44,746 nucleotides of DNA from Bdellovibrionales bacterium (GCA_028283955.1 JANQSP010000074.1:1-44746); one strand, 5' to 3'; counted from the first letter of the stretch, positions 20,058 to 30,470 are shown. The notes: generated from the sequence alone by a model not told the origin. Translations and numbers: made by a program.

Positions 20058-21536
20058 TTATTGTCTGTCATCATTTGGCAGGAGTGCCACTTCAAATATT
20101 TGCTCAGGTGAAAGGTACAGGTTGGCCTGAGTCTTTATTGTTTGAGCTGTCACCTTCTCATACCTTTCCAAATCCCTGAATAATTCCTTATAATCTTCAA
20201 AATAGGCTTCATTTACAGACAAGGCATTTGCTTTTCCGGAAAGAGACTTTACCGTTGATACATACTCATTCATTATAGAACGAGTGCTCTTTAATAACTC
20301 TTTCTTACTCACTTCAGTTAAATGCACTTTTTTCATTTCAGACAAAAATAATTGTTTTATTTTTTTTAAATCTCCATCGGGAACCATTTTTATAAAAATA
20401 AAAAATACCCCTTCATCTTTGAGATCGTAATAGAAACCACCTACCGATAGAGCCAGTTTATGTTTATACACAAGTAATTGATGTAAGCGGCTTGACTCAC
20501 CACTAACTAAAATACGGTTTAACACTCCTAAAGAATAAGTTCCATCTTCACCTGCTTTTGGCCCTTTGTATGCAAAAGCCAAAGTAGGAGCGTGAATAGC
20601 TCTTTTTATTTTTACTTTTTTCTTTTTTGTTTTAGCTTGCTTATGGTTGGAAACAGAACTGTTTATTTGAGAAGGCTTAAGAACTCCATAATACTTTTGA
20701 ATCCATTTTTTGGTTTCTTTTATATTAAAATCCCCTGTTATAATTAAAACAGAGTTATTTGGGGCATAATAAGACTTGTAAAATTTTTTACAGTCCTCCA
20801 AAGTCATGACTTCCAAGTCCTTCATCCAACCTATGACAGGCCTTCCATAAGGATGAGCTGAAAATAGGAGGTTCATTATAGGTTCAAAAAAATCATTAGG
20901 ATTATTATCCGTGCTCATTCTTCGCTCTTCTTTCACCACCTCTCTCTCCTTGTCAAAATTACTTTGAGTCAACTGAAGAGTCTTTAATCTTTCCGCTTCC
21001 ATCTCTAAAACCATCTCCAGTTTATGGCTGGGTAAGATGACTTCATATGCCGTATAATCTCTTGACGTAAAAGCATTATTTCTGGCACCTATGGACTCCA
21101 ATTTTTCCTCATATTCTTCACCGGTATATTTTTCAGTACCTTTAAACATCATATGTTCAAATAAGTGAGCCAAGCCTGTTTTTCCCTCTTCTTCATCTTT
21201 GGAGCCTACCTTTACCAATAATTGATGATAAATCTGGGGGATACGCTGATCCTGGTGTAGTAAGACTGTCATACCGTTCTTAAGAAAATATTTTTCCACT
21301 TGAAAATTAATAATAGATTTTTTTTTATTTTTCATTTTGAAAGCCTTATCTCCGACTGCACCAGTTGCGTTTTTCACTATATAATGAACCTTGGTTTTGT
21401 TTAAGTGAACAGAGTTCACCTGCTGCACACTTTTTTTTTCACCTGTTGAATAGCCTCCGGAATGAATCAAACTTAAAGCCAATATAAGAACTACAGGCAC
21501 AGTAAAAGAAAATGGAAACAGATCTGATTTTTTCAT
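20058..21536 (-). CDS. M16-family zinc metallopeptidase (catalytic)
   Basis: ORF; GLAHLFEHMMFKGT (HxxEH) and downstream E-rich DKEREVVKEERR. Confidence 0.93.
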   Translation of the reverse strand: MKKSDLFPFSFTVPVVLILALSLIHSGGYSTGEKKSVQQVNSVHLNKTKVHYIVKNATGAVGDKAFKMKNKKKSIINFQVEKYFLKNGMTVLLHQDQRIPQIYHQLLVKVGSKDEEEGKTGLAHLFEHMMFKGTEKYTGEEYEEKLESIGARNNAFTSRDYTAYEVILPSHKLEMVLEMEAERLKTLQLTQSNFDKEREVVKEERRMSTDNNPNDFFEPIMNLLFSAHPYGRPVIGWMKDLEVMTLEDCKKFYKSYYAPNNSVLIITGDFNIKETKKWIQKYYGVLKPSQINSSVSNHKQAKTKKKKVKIKRAIHAPTLAFAYKGPKAGEDGTYSLGVLNRILVSGESSRLHQLLVYKHKLALSVGGFYYDLKDEGVFFIFIKMVPDGDLKKIKQLFLSEMKKVHLTEVSKKELLKSTRSIMNEYVSTVKSLSGKANALSVNEAYFEDYKELFRDLERYEKVTAQTIKTQANLYLSPEQIFEVALLPNDDRQ

Positions 21537-21634
21537 GTTTTAAAATTTTCTATACACATTTTCTTTAACCAGAGTTGTTTAAAACAGCTCAATTTATCGG
21601 TATAAAGCATCAATTTTATTCTTTAATTATATAT

Positions 21635-22165
21635 TTAGAGTGTCTGATAATCCTCTACAGATCCAATTAAGTCAATATACTCTTTGGAACAAGGGGAAAC
21701 AGGGTTGATTTGGGGGGTAAGAAGACCACCTATACCACTGATATTATAATGAGCCGGATTCTTAAGCACAACACTTAAGGGTCTCACGGAAGTACATCCA
21801 CTTGACTCACACACACCCACTGAAACAGGAAAAGCCTCTTTTGGTATTTTTACACACTCCCCTTCGACTTTTACGTCCATAATAACATATTGCAACTCAA
21901 CTGAGCTGTATTTTGTCGGGGGTATAATATAATTTTCACCGGTATTGATACTGCTCAATTGGATATACACAGGATTTGCATTTTGATGGTTTTGAAAGTC
22001 ATTAGTGACAGTATAAAACTGCCCTTCATTTCCGGAAAGCTCACGTGCTAAACCGTCGCTTTCCTCTGCAGGGGCGTCAGTGGAAGACAGTTCTTCAGAT
22101 ACGCCACAGGAGTTCAGCAGAAAAAAAACAAAACTTAAAAACAGAACACAATTTCTAAAAGTCAT
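21635..22165 (-). CDS. Putative lipoprotein, unknown function
   Basis: ORF with N-terminal lipobox-like LLNSC; no recognised domain. Confidence 0.6.
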   Translation of the reverse strand: MTFRNCVLFLSFVFFLLNSCGVSEELSSTDAPAEESDGLARELSGNEGQFYTVTNDFQNHQNANPVYIQLSSINTGENYIIPPTKYSSVELQYVIMDVKVEGECVKIPKEAFPVSVGVCESSGCTSVRPLSVVLKNPAHYNISGIGGLLTPQINPVSPCSKEYIDLIGSVEDYQTL

Positions 22166-22330
22166 ATTTTACCCTCAATATAACAAACGCATCTGAAATA
22201 TCAGGATAGACTTTTTTTTTATTATATGCAAGGATTAATGATAGCCTTTTTTATTAAATTGTGAAATATTAGGTTATTCACTACTCTATCTTATCACAAG
22301 TGGATGAGAGATTAACCACAACAGGTAAAT

Positions 22331-23674
22331 ATGCATTTTGATATAATTATAAAAAACGGTGTTGCTTTACTCTCCCACCCTGAAGACCCTTATAGTTTAG
22401 TGGAGGAAACCACGGATATAGGTATCTCCCAAGGTTATATTACGAAAATAGGCTCTTTGGGAAAGAGCAGTGCAAAATACATCTTTGACGCAAAAACGTT
22501 ATATGTTTTACCGGGGCTTATTGATACTCAGGTGCATTTTCGTGAACCGGGAATGGAGCACAAAGAAAATATTGAGTCCGGCAGCCGGTCAGCTCTCTTG
22601 GGTGGCATTACCGCTTTTTTTGATATGCCCAACACTTTTCCTCCTACCACTACTGAAGAAGCTTTAAATAAAAAGTTAAAAATAGCTGAGCAAACATCTT
22701 GGTGTGATTTTGCATTTTTTGCGGGAGCTTCACCGGAAAATATACATGAGCTTTCAAGGCTCGCAAGCAATAAACATTGTTGTGGAGTAAAGATTTTTAT
22801 GGGTAGCTCCACAGGTTCTTTGCTTTTACATGAAGAAGAAAAACTGGATTATGTCCTGAAAACCATATCCAAAAAAATAGCCGTCCATAGTGAAGATGAA
22901 AACCGCTTGAGAGAAAGAAAACACATAGTTACCTCTCAACCCGGAAAGGTCCATTTACACCCTGTTTGGAGAGACCCCGAATGTGCCCTTAACTCCACTA
23001 AACAAATTGTTGAGTTGGCTCAAAAACATCATAAACAAATACATATTCTCCATATTACTACAGAAGAGGAAATACAGTACCTGTCTCAACATAAAAATAC
23101 AGCTACAGTAGAGGTCACCCCCCAGCATCTTACTCTTATGGCTCCTGAATGTTATGACAAGTTCGGCACTTTGGCTCAGATGAACCCTCCTATTCGTGAA
23201 GAAAGACATTGTAAAGCCCTCTGGCAGGGTATTCAGTCCGGTACGGTTACCATGTTGGGGTCTGACCATGCACCACACAGTCTGCAAGAGAAACAAAAGA
23301 CATATCCTGACTCACCAGCGGGTATGCCCGGGACACAAACCATGCTTACTTTAATGTTAAATCATGTAAATGAACAAAAATTGAGTTTAAAAAGACTAAC
23401 AGAATTACTGGCTGTCAACCCTCACCGATATTATAGTATAGAAAAGCAGGGCCTCATTAAAGAAGGGTTTAAAGCCAATATCACTATTGTGGATTTGAAA
23501 AAAAGGAGAAAAATAACTCAAGAATGGCTAGCCTCCAAGTGCGGATGGTCTCCATTTGAAAATAAAGAAACAACAGGCTGGCCTTTAGCCGTCCTGCTTA
23601 ACGGAGAATGGGCTATGAGAGAAGACCAGATTATCGGCGCCTCTAAGGGAAAACCGATGTCTTTCTTGCCCTGA
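22331..23674 (+). CDS. pyrC: Dihydroorotase (class I type) with QxH in place of HxH
   Basis: ORF; LPGLIDTQVHFREPGMEHKENIESGS, VHSEDENRL, HILHITT, MLGSDHAPHS. Confidence 0.88.
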   Translation: MHFDIIIKNGVALLSHPEDPYSLVEETTDIGISQGYITKIGSLGKSSAKYIFDAKTLYVLPGLIDTQVHFREPGMEHKENIESGSRSALLGGITAFFDMPNTFPPTTTEEALNKKLKIAEQTSWCDFAFFAGASPENIHELSRLASNKHCCGVKIFMGSSTGSLLLHEEEKLDYVLKTISKKIAVHSEDENRLRERKHIVTSQPGKVHLHPVWRDPECALNSTKQIVELAQKHHKQIHILHITTEEEIQYLSQHKNTATVEVTPQHLTLMAPECYDKFGTLAQMNPPIREERHCKALWQGIQSGTVTMLGSDHAPHSLQEKQKTYPDSPAGMPGTQTMLTLMLNHVNEQKLSLKRLTELLAVNPHRYYSIEKQGLIKEGFKANITIVDLKKRRKITQEWLASKCGWSPFENKETTGWPLAVLLNGEWAMREDQIIGASKGKPMSFLP

Positions 23675-23734
23675 TTATTTTTATAGAATCAAATAGATTT
23701 AAATATTAAAATAAAACAATTTTGATATAAAAAA

Positions 23735-24403
23735 ATGAAATGTTTTTTTATCTTTATAATCTCTTTATCTTTAACTTTTTTATTTAATAAAAAAGCGGAA
23801 GCAAAAGATAATTACTCCATACCTCTTATATCCCCTTATCCTGTATCTGCAAACATATCAGACACAGAGTTTTCCAATTATCCTTTCTTAGTTACTAAAA
23901 ATAATTATTATAACAAAGCAAAAAAATACTTTATCCATCGTAAAAGACCCCTTCATCATTTTTTAGATATAGGGGTCGGGGCCACTTTGATTGAATCCTT
24001 TTACCCTTTTGAAATGACAGCTTATCCTTTTTTTGCTTATATTAACTACAGACGGGAAAGATGGGGTAAAACTAAAATACCTGTAATTTTTTCTGTTCAA
24101 TATGAAGCTCTTTTTAATAAAAACAGCCCACACAGAATACATACTTTGGTGGGAATAAGGTATCCCAACACCCATGATCTCACTCCATTTCACGTTGAAC
24201 TTCTGTCCGGAGCTTCTCTTCCTCTCAAGCCTATTACAAAACAAGACGGCCTCGCCATGGAGTTTCGATTGTTATTTACCCATATTATTGGCCCTAAAAC
24301 CTCTACAAACAGGCTTTATTTTCAATGGGGGGCCAAAGCCCGATTAAAACAACAATTTCAATCCGGCTTGATAATTCAAATGGGATTAGACAATCATTTA
24401 TAA
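23735..24403 (+). CDS. Secreted protein of unknown function, possible outer-membrane barrel
   Basis: ORF with signal peptide MKCFFIFIISLSLTFLFNKKAEA; alternating beta pattern. Confidence 0.55.
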   Translation: MKCFFIFIISLSLTFLFNKKAEAKDNYSIPLISPYPVSANISDTEFSNYPFLVTKNNYYNKAKKYFIHRKRPLHHFLDIGVGATLIESFYPFEMTAYPFFAYINYRRERWGKTKIPVIFSVQYEALFNKNSPHRIHTLVGIRYPNTHDLTPFHVELLSGASLPLKPITKQDGLAMEFRLLFTHIIGPKTSTNRLYFQWGAKARLKQQFQSGLIIQMGLDNHL

Positions 24404-24447
24404 ATACTACCATTATCTTATATACTCGTATAAAACAGGCTTTAATT

Positions 24448-24843
24448 ATGAAGAAAAATGAAAAAAGCCAAGCAAGAGAAATAGCTTTAAAAATTCTATA
24501 TGGCCAGGAGTTTAATAAGGAAAAAATAGATCTCTCAATAAAAGAAACAACATATAATTATGTAAATCAATTGTTGGAAGGAATAAAAGAGAACCAGGAT
24601 AAAATTGATAACCTTATTAAAAACACAAGCCAATCATGGACAATAGAGAGGATATCTTTAATAGATTTAAATATTATGAGAATGGCTGTTTATGAAATGC
24701 TGTACTCCTCCCCTCCTGTTCCGTTTAAAGTGTGTATTGATGAAGCTATAAAAATAGCTAAAACTTACGGTACTGAAGGTTCTGCAAAATTCATTAATGG
24801 TAATTTAGATACAATATCAAAAAAAATCCAAACAGGCTCTTAA
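24448..24843 (+). CDS. nusB: Transcription antitermination factor NusB (internal ATG start proposed)
   Basis: MKKNEKSQAREIALKILYGQEF... WTIERISLIDLNIMRMAVYEMLY... FINGNLDTI; the supplied ORF extends upstream without homology. Confidence 0.93.
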   Translation: MKKNEKSQAREIALKILYGQEFNKEKIDLSIKETTYNYVNQLLEGIKENQDKIDNLIKNTSQSWTIERISLIDLNIMRMAVYEMLYSSPPVPFKVCIDEAIKIAKTYGTEGSAKFINGNLDTISKKIQTGS

Positions 24844-25293
24844 ATGGCTGAAGGCTTACAACTTATAACTTATTCTCAAGCTTTGAAACAGGGAACAGAT
24901 CTTTGGGTTATAAGTGACGCTCAAAACAGCTCATGGCCCTCTAAAATAGACTGGTACCTTTGCTTTCAAATGAAAAAAAATAAGTTAAATTGTTTTGAAG
25001 CATCTGTCTCGCAAATACAATCACTTATAAAAAAATATAAATTATCCTCTTTTCAATGGAAAGCACCTCAGCCTCTGCCTGTTTTGATAGAAAGTTCATC
25101 CCACTTACCCAATCTATGGACCTTGAAACTCACTTATAGTGAAGAATGGATCAACAGAATATATGATATATGGTGTTCCTTAAATCAGCCAAAACTACGT
25201 ATTTTTGTACCACAACCAATAAAAAAAGAAAAAATAATAGAAAAATGGGAAGAACATGCAAAAAATAATTTAATCCAGTATATAATGGAATAA
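24844..25293 (+). CDS. Hypothetical protein in nusB-ppsR gene run
   Basis: 149-aa ORF starting directly after the nusB stop codon; no recognised domain. Confidence 0.6.
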   Translation: MAEGLQLITYSQALKQGTDLWVISDAQNSSWPSKIDWYLCFQMKKNKLNCFEASVSQIQSLIKKYKLSSFQWKAPQPLPVLIESSSHLPNLWTLKLTYSEEWINRIYDIWCSLNQPKLRIFVPQPIKKEKIIEKWEEHAKNNLIQYIME

Positions 25294-25312
25294 ATATTAT
25301 TTTATAAACACT

Positions 25313-26149
25313 ATGAGTCCTTATTTTACATTACATATTATGTCTGATGGTACAGGAGAAACCGCCTCTGCCGTTGTTAGAGCTGTTTTAGTTCAGTATA
25401 AACCTGATCAGGTTAATATCATCCGCCATCAAAATATTCGAACGAAAGAACAGGCTCTGTCTTCTATAAACAAAATCCAGGATGGAGACAAAAAATTATT
25501 GGTCTATACAATTGTCCTCCCTGAAATACGAAAAGTCATTCAGGAAACCTGTAAAAAAAGAAAAATAAAAACTATTGATTTATTAGGTGCTCTTTTTAAA
25601 AGCTTTGATGGGGTTCTGGAAAACAATGAAGAAAAAAAACCCGGACTATTAAGAAGTGTGGATGAGGACTATTTCAAAAGGATTGAAGCTACAGAGTTTT
25701 CTCTTCGTCATGATGATGGAAAATCCGTAAACCGCTTAAAAGATGCGGATATTGTTCTGGTAGGTGTTAGCCGAACCAGCAAAACCCCACTATCTATTTA
25801 CCTCAGTTTTAAAGGTTGGAAAGTGGCTAATGTCCCTCTTGTTTTAGGAATCCCTCTCCCTAAAGACCTGGCTGATGTGGACTACAGAAAAATTATAGGA
25901 CTTACTATTGATACGGATAATTTGATAAAAATAAGAAGAAACAGACTGAAAAAATTTGGATGGAATTTTAACAGAGAGTATGCCGACAAAATGCATATTT
26001 TAAAGGAAATGGATTATTCGAGAGAAGTATTCGAAAAACACCGTTGGCCGGTTGTGAATGTAACAGACAGAGCTCTGGAGGAAACAGCAGGAGAAGTGAT
26101 TAGAATAATCAGAGCCCGAATGGGTCTATCGGGAGACCAGCTTCTATAA
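25313..26149 (+). CDS. ppsR: Pyruvate, water/phosphate dikinase regulatory protein (DUF299 kinase-phosphotransferase)
   Basis: ORF; HIMSDGTGETASAVVRAVLVQY, DIVLVGVSRTSKTPLSIYLSFKGWKVANVPLV. Confidence 0.94.
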   Translation: MSPYFTLHIMSDGTGETASAVVRAVLVQYKPDQVNIIRHQNIRTKEQALSSINKIQDGDKKLLVYTIVLPEIRKVIQETCKKRKIKTIDLLGALFKSFDGVLENNEEKKPGLLRSVDEDYFKRIEATEFSLRHDDGKSVNRLKDADIVLVGVSRTSKTPLSIYLSFKGWKVANVPLVLGIPLPKDLADVDYRKIIGLTIDTDNLIKIRRNRLKKFGWNFNREYADKMHILKEMDYSREVFEKHRWPVVNVTDRALEETAGEVIRIIRARMGLSGDQLL

Positions 26150-26158
26150 TAACTTATC

Positions 26159-27046
26159 TTATTCAGAGGTTTTTCCCTTCAATTCCCCATCTGCATTATC
26201 TTCCGAATCAGATTCACTTTCACACGATACAGTCACAGGTGTGTTTTCGCCATTATAGCCGGACAATAAAATGACCAGGTTTTGCCCCTGGCACAGGTTT
26301 TTATCAAACTCATGAACTCCGGTTACCGAAATGTCCAGCTTTTTCAAATTAGGAATATGAAAAACAAAATCAGGGATACTCATCATCCCCGGATTATCAG
26401 ACAGGTCCAGTTCCTCCAGAGTGGAAAAATACACACCATATTTTTCATCGAGTTCTTCAGGATGAGATGAGTACACCTGCCTTTCTCTATCCAATAAGAC
26501 TTTTTCACCGGAAACGATATTCTTTATATCCAGTTTTTTAATTCCGGCTAAATGTATCAGAGTAATAACAGTACAGTCTGTCTCTGCCGTTGTCAGGCCC
26601 AATATTTCTGTTACTTGCTGAAATACAGCGGTTTGAAGGCTATCAGGAAAAGCACAAAAATCGAATGAATCCAGAGGAAAAGAAGGGGCAACTAAACTCT
26701 CTGTTGCCTCCACAACAGGTGTATCTTTTGAAACAACAGCCGGTATATCTGTCAGCGAAGCCGCACCAGCAGCAGGTGTATCTGTCGAAACGGGAGCGGC
26801 AGCAGGAGAGGCTACCGGAACCATTTTTTGCTCTTCCGGTTGTTCCTGAGACGCTTCAGAAACTCCTTTTGGACCTTCTTCTATAGAGGAAGAGGATGCA
26901 TTTTCATTGGCCCCTTTATTTTCCTCTAATTCTTTTCTTATATCATCAGCTGTCTTTGTTATTTTCACGTTAGCAGGTTTACGCACACAACTGATAAAAA
27001 TCACACATAGAGATAAAAAAATGATTATTTCTTTTTTTATCATCAT
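26159..27046 (-). CDS. Leucine-rich-repeat lipoprotein with low-complexity Pro/Ala/Thr linker
   Basis: Lipobox-like FISC; FSTLEELDLSDNPGMMSIPDFVFHIPNLKKLDISVTGV LRR segments. Confidence 0.7.
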   Translation of the reverse strand: MMIKKEIIIFLSLCVIFISCVRKPANVKITKTADDIRKELEENKGANENASSSSIEEGPKGVSEASQEQPEEQKMVPVASPAAAPVSTDTPAAGAASLTDIPAVVSKDTPVVEATESLVAPSFPLDSFDFCAFPDSLQTAVFQQVTEILGLTTAETDCTVITLIHLAGIKKLDIKNIVSGEKVLLDRERQVYSSHPEELDEKYGVYFSTLEELDLSDNPGMMSIPDFVFHIPNLKKLDISVTGVHEFDKNLCQGQNLVILLSGYNGENTPVTVSCESESDSEDNADGELKGKTSE

Positions 27047-27058
27047 TGTTTTAAATGA

Positions 27059-27904
27059 CTAGCGCCTGCGGGAACGGGATGAAGACCGCCTTCTTTCTGC
27101 AGAAGAGCGGCTGCCATGCCTTCTGCCCCGATCTCTTCTGGAGGAACCTTTTGCTTCTGCTGCCTTTAATTTCCTTTTTTTCCTTTTCTTAAGATAAAGG
27201 TACGCGAGAAGAGCCGCCAGCAAGGCCAAGCCGGCCAAAGTTTCCGGTTTTGTAAACAAACCAATTAGGCCTTTTCTACCCTCATCATCCACTCCGCCAT
27301 CCATTCCCCCCAATTCATCGTCTGCATTGATCATATCCTCAAGGGCATTTTGCACACTGCCCATTCCCATCGAACCCCTTTGCCGGGAAGCAAAGTCGGG
27401 GGATACATTCATTACCCTTAAACTGTTAATAGAGGCGGCAAAATCAGAAGCGTATTTTTTATAATGATTTTTATGGGCGCTATAAGTCACTAAAATAGCC
27501 AGACTGCCTTTAATTGTAACAAGGTAGCGCGTATAGTAGGCGGGAACTTCCGAGCCTTGATGAAAACCATCCACCCACATATGTTGATTGATCTGTCTTT
27601 GTTTGGCATGAAAAACCTTGGATGAATAACTTCCACTTTTTGATTTTTTAACAACACGGGGATTTTTTAAATGAGCAATGTATTTAGCCAGGCTGTCCGG
27701 AGGGCCTTTCTGTTTAGCAGTCAAAATAATCATGGCCTCAGACGCTTTTTTTCTATTTAATTTATTTGTGCAAATCCATTCAGTGCCTTCAGAATGACAC
27801 TGCCAATTATTCAACAAATCAAAACTAACATAACTGGTTGCAAACTTCTTGGCGGAAGAAGTAAAGGAAAAAGTAATAAAAATAGCAAAAAACAGAAACT
27901 TCAT
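27059..27904 (-). CDS. Membrane protein with signal peptide, single TM and Arg/Ser-rich C-terminal tail
   Basis: Start proposed at MKFLFFAIFITFSFTSSA (27904); TM LAGLALLAALLAYLYL then KKRKKRKLKAAEAKGSSRRDRGRRHGSRSSAERRRSSSRSRRR. Confidence 0.7.
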   Translation of the reverse strand: MKFLFFAIFITFSFTSSAKKFATSYVSFDLLNNWQCHSEGTEWICTNKLNRKKASEAMIILTAKQKGPPDSLAKYIAHLKNPRVVKKSKSGSYSSKVFHAKQRQINQHMWVDGFHQGSEVPAYYTRYLVTIKGSLAILVTYSAHKNHYKKYASDFAASINSLRVMNVSPDFASRQRGSMGMGSVQNALEDMINADDELGGMDGGVDDEGRKGLIGLFTKPETLAGLALLAALLAYLYLKKRKKRKLKAAEAKGSSRRDRGRRHGSRSSAERRRSSSRSRRR

Positions 27905-28235
27905 TGTATTAATTATATAAAGGTGAAAATAACTTATAACGTTATTTATGGTACTTACATTTGTTTTCCAATGCAACTTTTTCCATAAAAATACCCTAAA
28001 TATAGATGATATTATTCATTTTTTCTAACTTCCCCCTGTTTTGGCCCCTGCTAACCGGAAAAATATACAAAAAGAAAATATATCTATAGTATAAATAACT
28101 CTAATCCTATAAGTAATTTAAAGTAATTCTAAGCGGAAACTTTAAGATTCTGTTATAAACAATGCTTATATATTGATTTACCAAAATAGTGTATTAGTAT
28201 GCTTATAAAATAAACATTTGTCTGGGAAATTAAAA

Positions 28236-29153
28236 ATGGATCTTCAACAGTTAATGACATTTTGCACAGTAATTTCAGAAGGTAGTATGACGGCAGCAGC
28301 CGTCAAACTTTCTGTAACTCAGCCAGCCGTTAGTCAACAAATTCGCAATTTAGAAGGAGAATTAAATGTTAAATTGCTGGTTCGGGGTGTGCGGCAAATT
28401 CGACTCACTGTTCAAGGTCAGCTGCTTTATAACTACGCGAAAAAAATTCTTAACTTAACACAAAAAGTGGAAACAGCTATTCAAACTATGTCAAATGAAT
28501 TGGAAGGCAGCATACAAGTGGCCACTTTAAACTCAATAGGACTTAATCTGGTCACACCTATTATTGGCACCATTCTTAATCCAAATCAAAGAAAACTGAA
28601 AATGGGTCTTTCGTATGGTACCGGTTCCGAAGTAATAGAAAAAATGAAAACAAAAGAGGTGGATATTGCCATCTTACCTGATCTAAAAGAACAATACGGG
28701 CTGACCCTCCCCGGATATCAGTCTCAGTTTTTGTTTAAAGATGAATTATTATTTGTTGGTTCCGGCAAAGACAGTTCCCTCCCTAAAACCATATCCATAA
28801 AAGAACTTGGCCTACGCCCGATGGTGGCTTTTAAAAACCTGTTTCCTAAATTCCGCTACCATTTGTACCAAATAGCCACACAAAATAAAATGGAACTACA
28901 GTCACCGGTATTTGAAAGTAATAATATTGGGACATTAAAAAGAATTATTGAAGTTTGGATGTGCTGGGGCTTTCTTCCCCTCCATAGTATTCACAAGCAA
29001 ATTCGCATGGGTCGTTTAGCTGCTATTCAATTGGAGGAAATGAATTACTCCATGAATATTAAAGCCTATTACAAAATAGATCAGTCTGAAAAAACACAAA
29101 GAATTATTGATACATTTCTAATGATGCTTCAAAAACAACATCATCTTTCATAA
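28236..29153 (+). CDS. LysR-family transcriptional regulator
   Basis: ORF; MDLQQLMTFCTVISEGSMTAAAVKLSVTQPAVSQQIRNLEGEL HTH. Confidence 0.93.
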   Translation: MDLQQLMTFCTVISEGSMTAAAVKLSVTQPAVSQQIRNLEGELNVKLLVRGVRQIRLTVQGQLLYNYAKKILNLTQKVETAIQTMSNELEGSIQVATLNSIGLNLVTPIIGTILNPNQRKLKMGLSYGTGSEVIEKMKTKEVDIAILPDLKEQYGLTLPGYQSQFLFKDELLFVGSGKDSSLPKTISIKELGLRPMVAFKNLFPKFRYHLYQIATQNKMELQSPVFESNNIGTLKRIIEVWMCWGFLPLHSIHKQIRMGRLAAIQLEEMNYSMNIKAYYKIDQSEKTQRIIDTFLMMLQKQHHLS

Positions 29154-30470
29154 AATATTAGCGGCTAACTCAGCCAGATCAGATCTTTCCCCCTTTGTAA
29201 GGGTGACGTGACCGGATAAATCGGCTGATTTAAATTTCTCAACTGAAAAGGTAAGACCATTATTAGACGAATCCACATAAGGATTATCTATCTGATAGCA
29301 GTCTCCGGTTAAAATCACTTTTGTACCCTGACCGGCTCTGGTTAATACAGTTTTTATTTCATGGGGAGTCAGGTTTTGAGCCTCATCCACAATGAGGTAT
29401 TGGTTGGGGATACTTCGTCCACGTATATAAGCGAGGGGTTCAATATTCACCAATCCCTGATTCATTAAATCCTGAGCTAATTTAGAGGCTTTTTTGCCCA
29501 AGCCCATTAAAAACTCCACGCTGTCAAATATAGGCTGCATCCACGGGTTCAATTTTTGTTCAATATCCCCTGGTAAATAGCCGATGTCCCGACCCATAGG
29601 AAAAACAGGCCTGGACACCAAAAGCTTTTGAAAAGAATTTTCTTCCAAAGTTTTATACAAGCCAACCGCCAGGGCCAAAAGAGTCTTACCTGTCCCCGCC
29701 TTTCCTAAAAGGGAAACAAACATCAGGTCGTCATTCATTAAAGCATCCAGGGCAAAGTGTTGTTCCCTGTTTCTGGGGTGCACACCCCAAATAGGTTTCA
29801 GTGCCTGATAAATTGACACTATTTGCTTATTTTTATTGTCATAACGCCCCATAACTTTCTCCCCATTTCCCTGCAGAATGACATATTGATTGGGATAAAG
29901 ATTACTATTCTCTATAGAAATAGCTTTCTTCTCCCTAAATAACTCAAGCTGAGTTTGATCCACATTTAAACTGCGGACACCGGTGTAAAGATCCTCAAAA
30001 TCCGGAGCCGGCTCAGGATCATAGTCTTTAGCCGGAACACCAAAAACATCCGCCTTTATTCTTAAGTTAATGTCTTTAGTAACCAACTCCACATGAGTGG
30101 AAGGATTATGTTTTTTTAAATACAAGGCTGTAGCTAAAATACGATGATCCACTTTGGATAAATCCAATTCAGGAATAGAAACAGGAAGGTCCACACAAAT
30201 AAATAAACAGGAACCGGACTCCAGAGACACGCCTTTGATTAAAGAACCTTTACTACGAAGGTTATCTATAAAACGATTGAACTGCCGGGCATTCCTACCC
30301 TTCTCTCCCATATCTCTTTTAAAAGTGTCTATTTCCTCCAAAACGGAAAAAGGAATGTAAATATCAGAAGAATCAAACACTTTGAAAGCCAAAGCATCAT
30401 AAAGCAATGTACTGGTGTCCAGTACAATTTTTTTATCAAATTTACCCGCAATAAAAGAATTCTTCTCCAT
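29148..30470 (-). CDS. PIN-domain/PhoH-family ATPase
   Basis: ORF; N-terminal PIN (KIVLDTSTLLYD), Walker A GKAGTGKTLLALAVG, YLIVDEAQNLTPHEIKTVLTRAG, ILTGD. Confidence 0.94.
   Translation of the reverse strand: MEKNSFIAGKFDKKIVLDTSTLLYDALAFKVFDSSDIYIPFSVLEEIDTFKRDMGEKGRNARQFNRFIDNLRSKGSLIKGVSLESGSCLFICVDLPVSIPELDLSKVDHRILATALYLKKHNPSTHVELVTKDINLRIKADVFGVPAKDYDPEPAPDFEDLYTGVRSLNVDQTQLELFREKKAISIENSNLYPNQYVILQGNGEKVMGRYDNKNKQIVSIYQALKPIWGVHPRNREQHFALDALMNDDLMFVSLLGKAGTGKTLLALAVGLYKTLEENSFQKLLVSRPVFPMGRDIGYLPGDIEQKLNPWMQPIFDSVEFLMGLGKKASKLAQDLMNQGLVNIEPLAYIRGRSIPNQYLIVDEAQNLTPHEIKTVLTRAGQGTKVILTGDCYQIDNPYVDSSNNGLTFSVEKFKSADLSGHVTLTKGERSDLAELAANIL

Noticed and set aside
29148-29153. Convergent TCATAA stop overlap of the LysR and PhoH genes
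   Set aside because: Real but a common compact-genome arrangement; no further signal.
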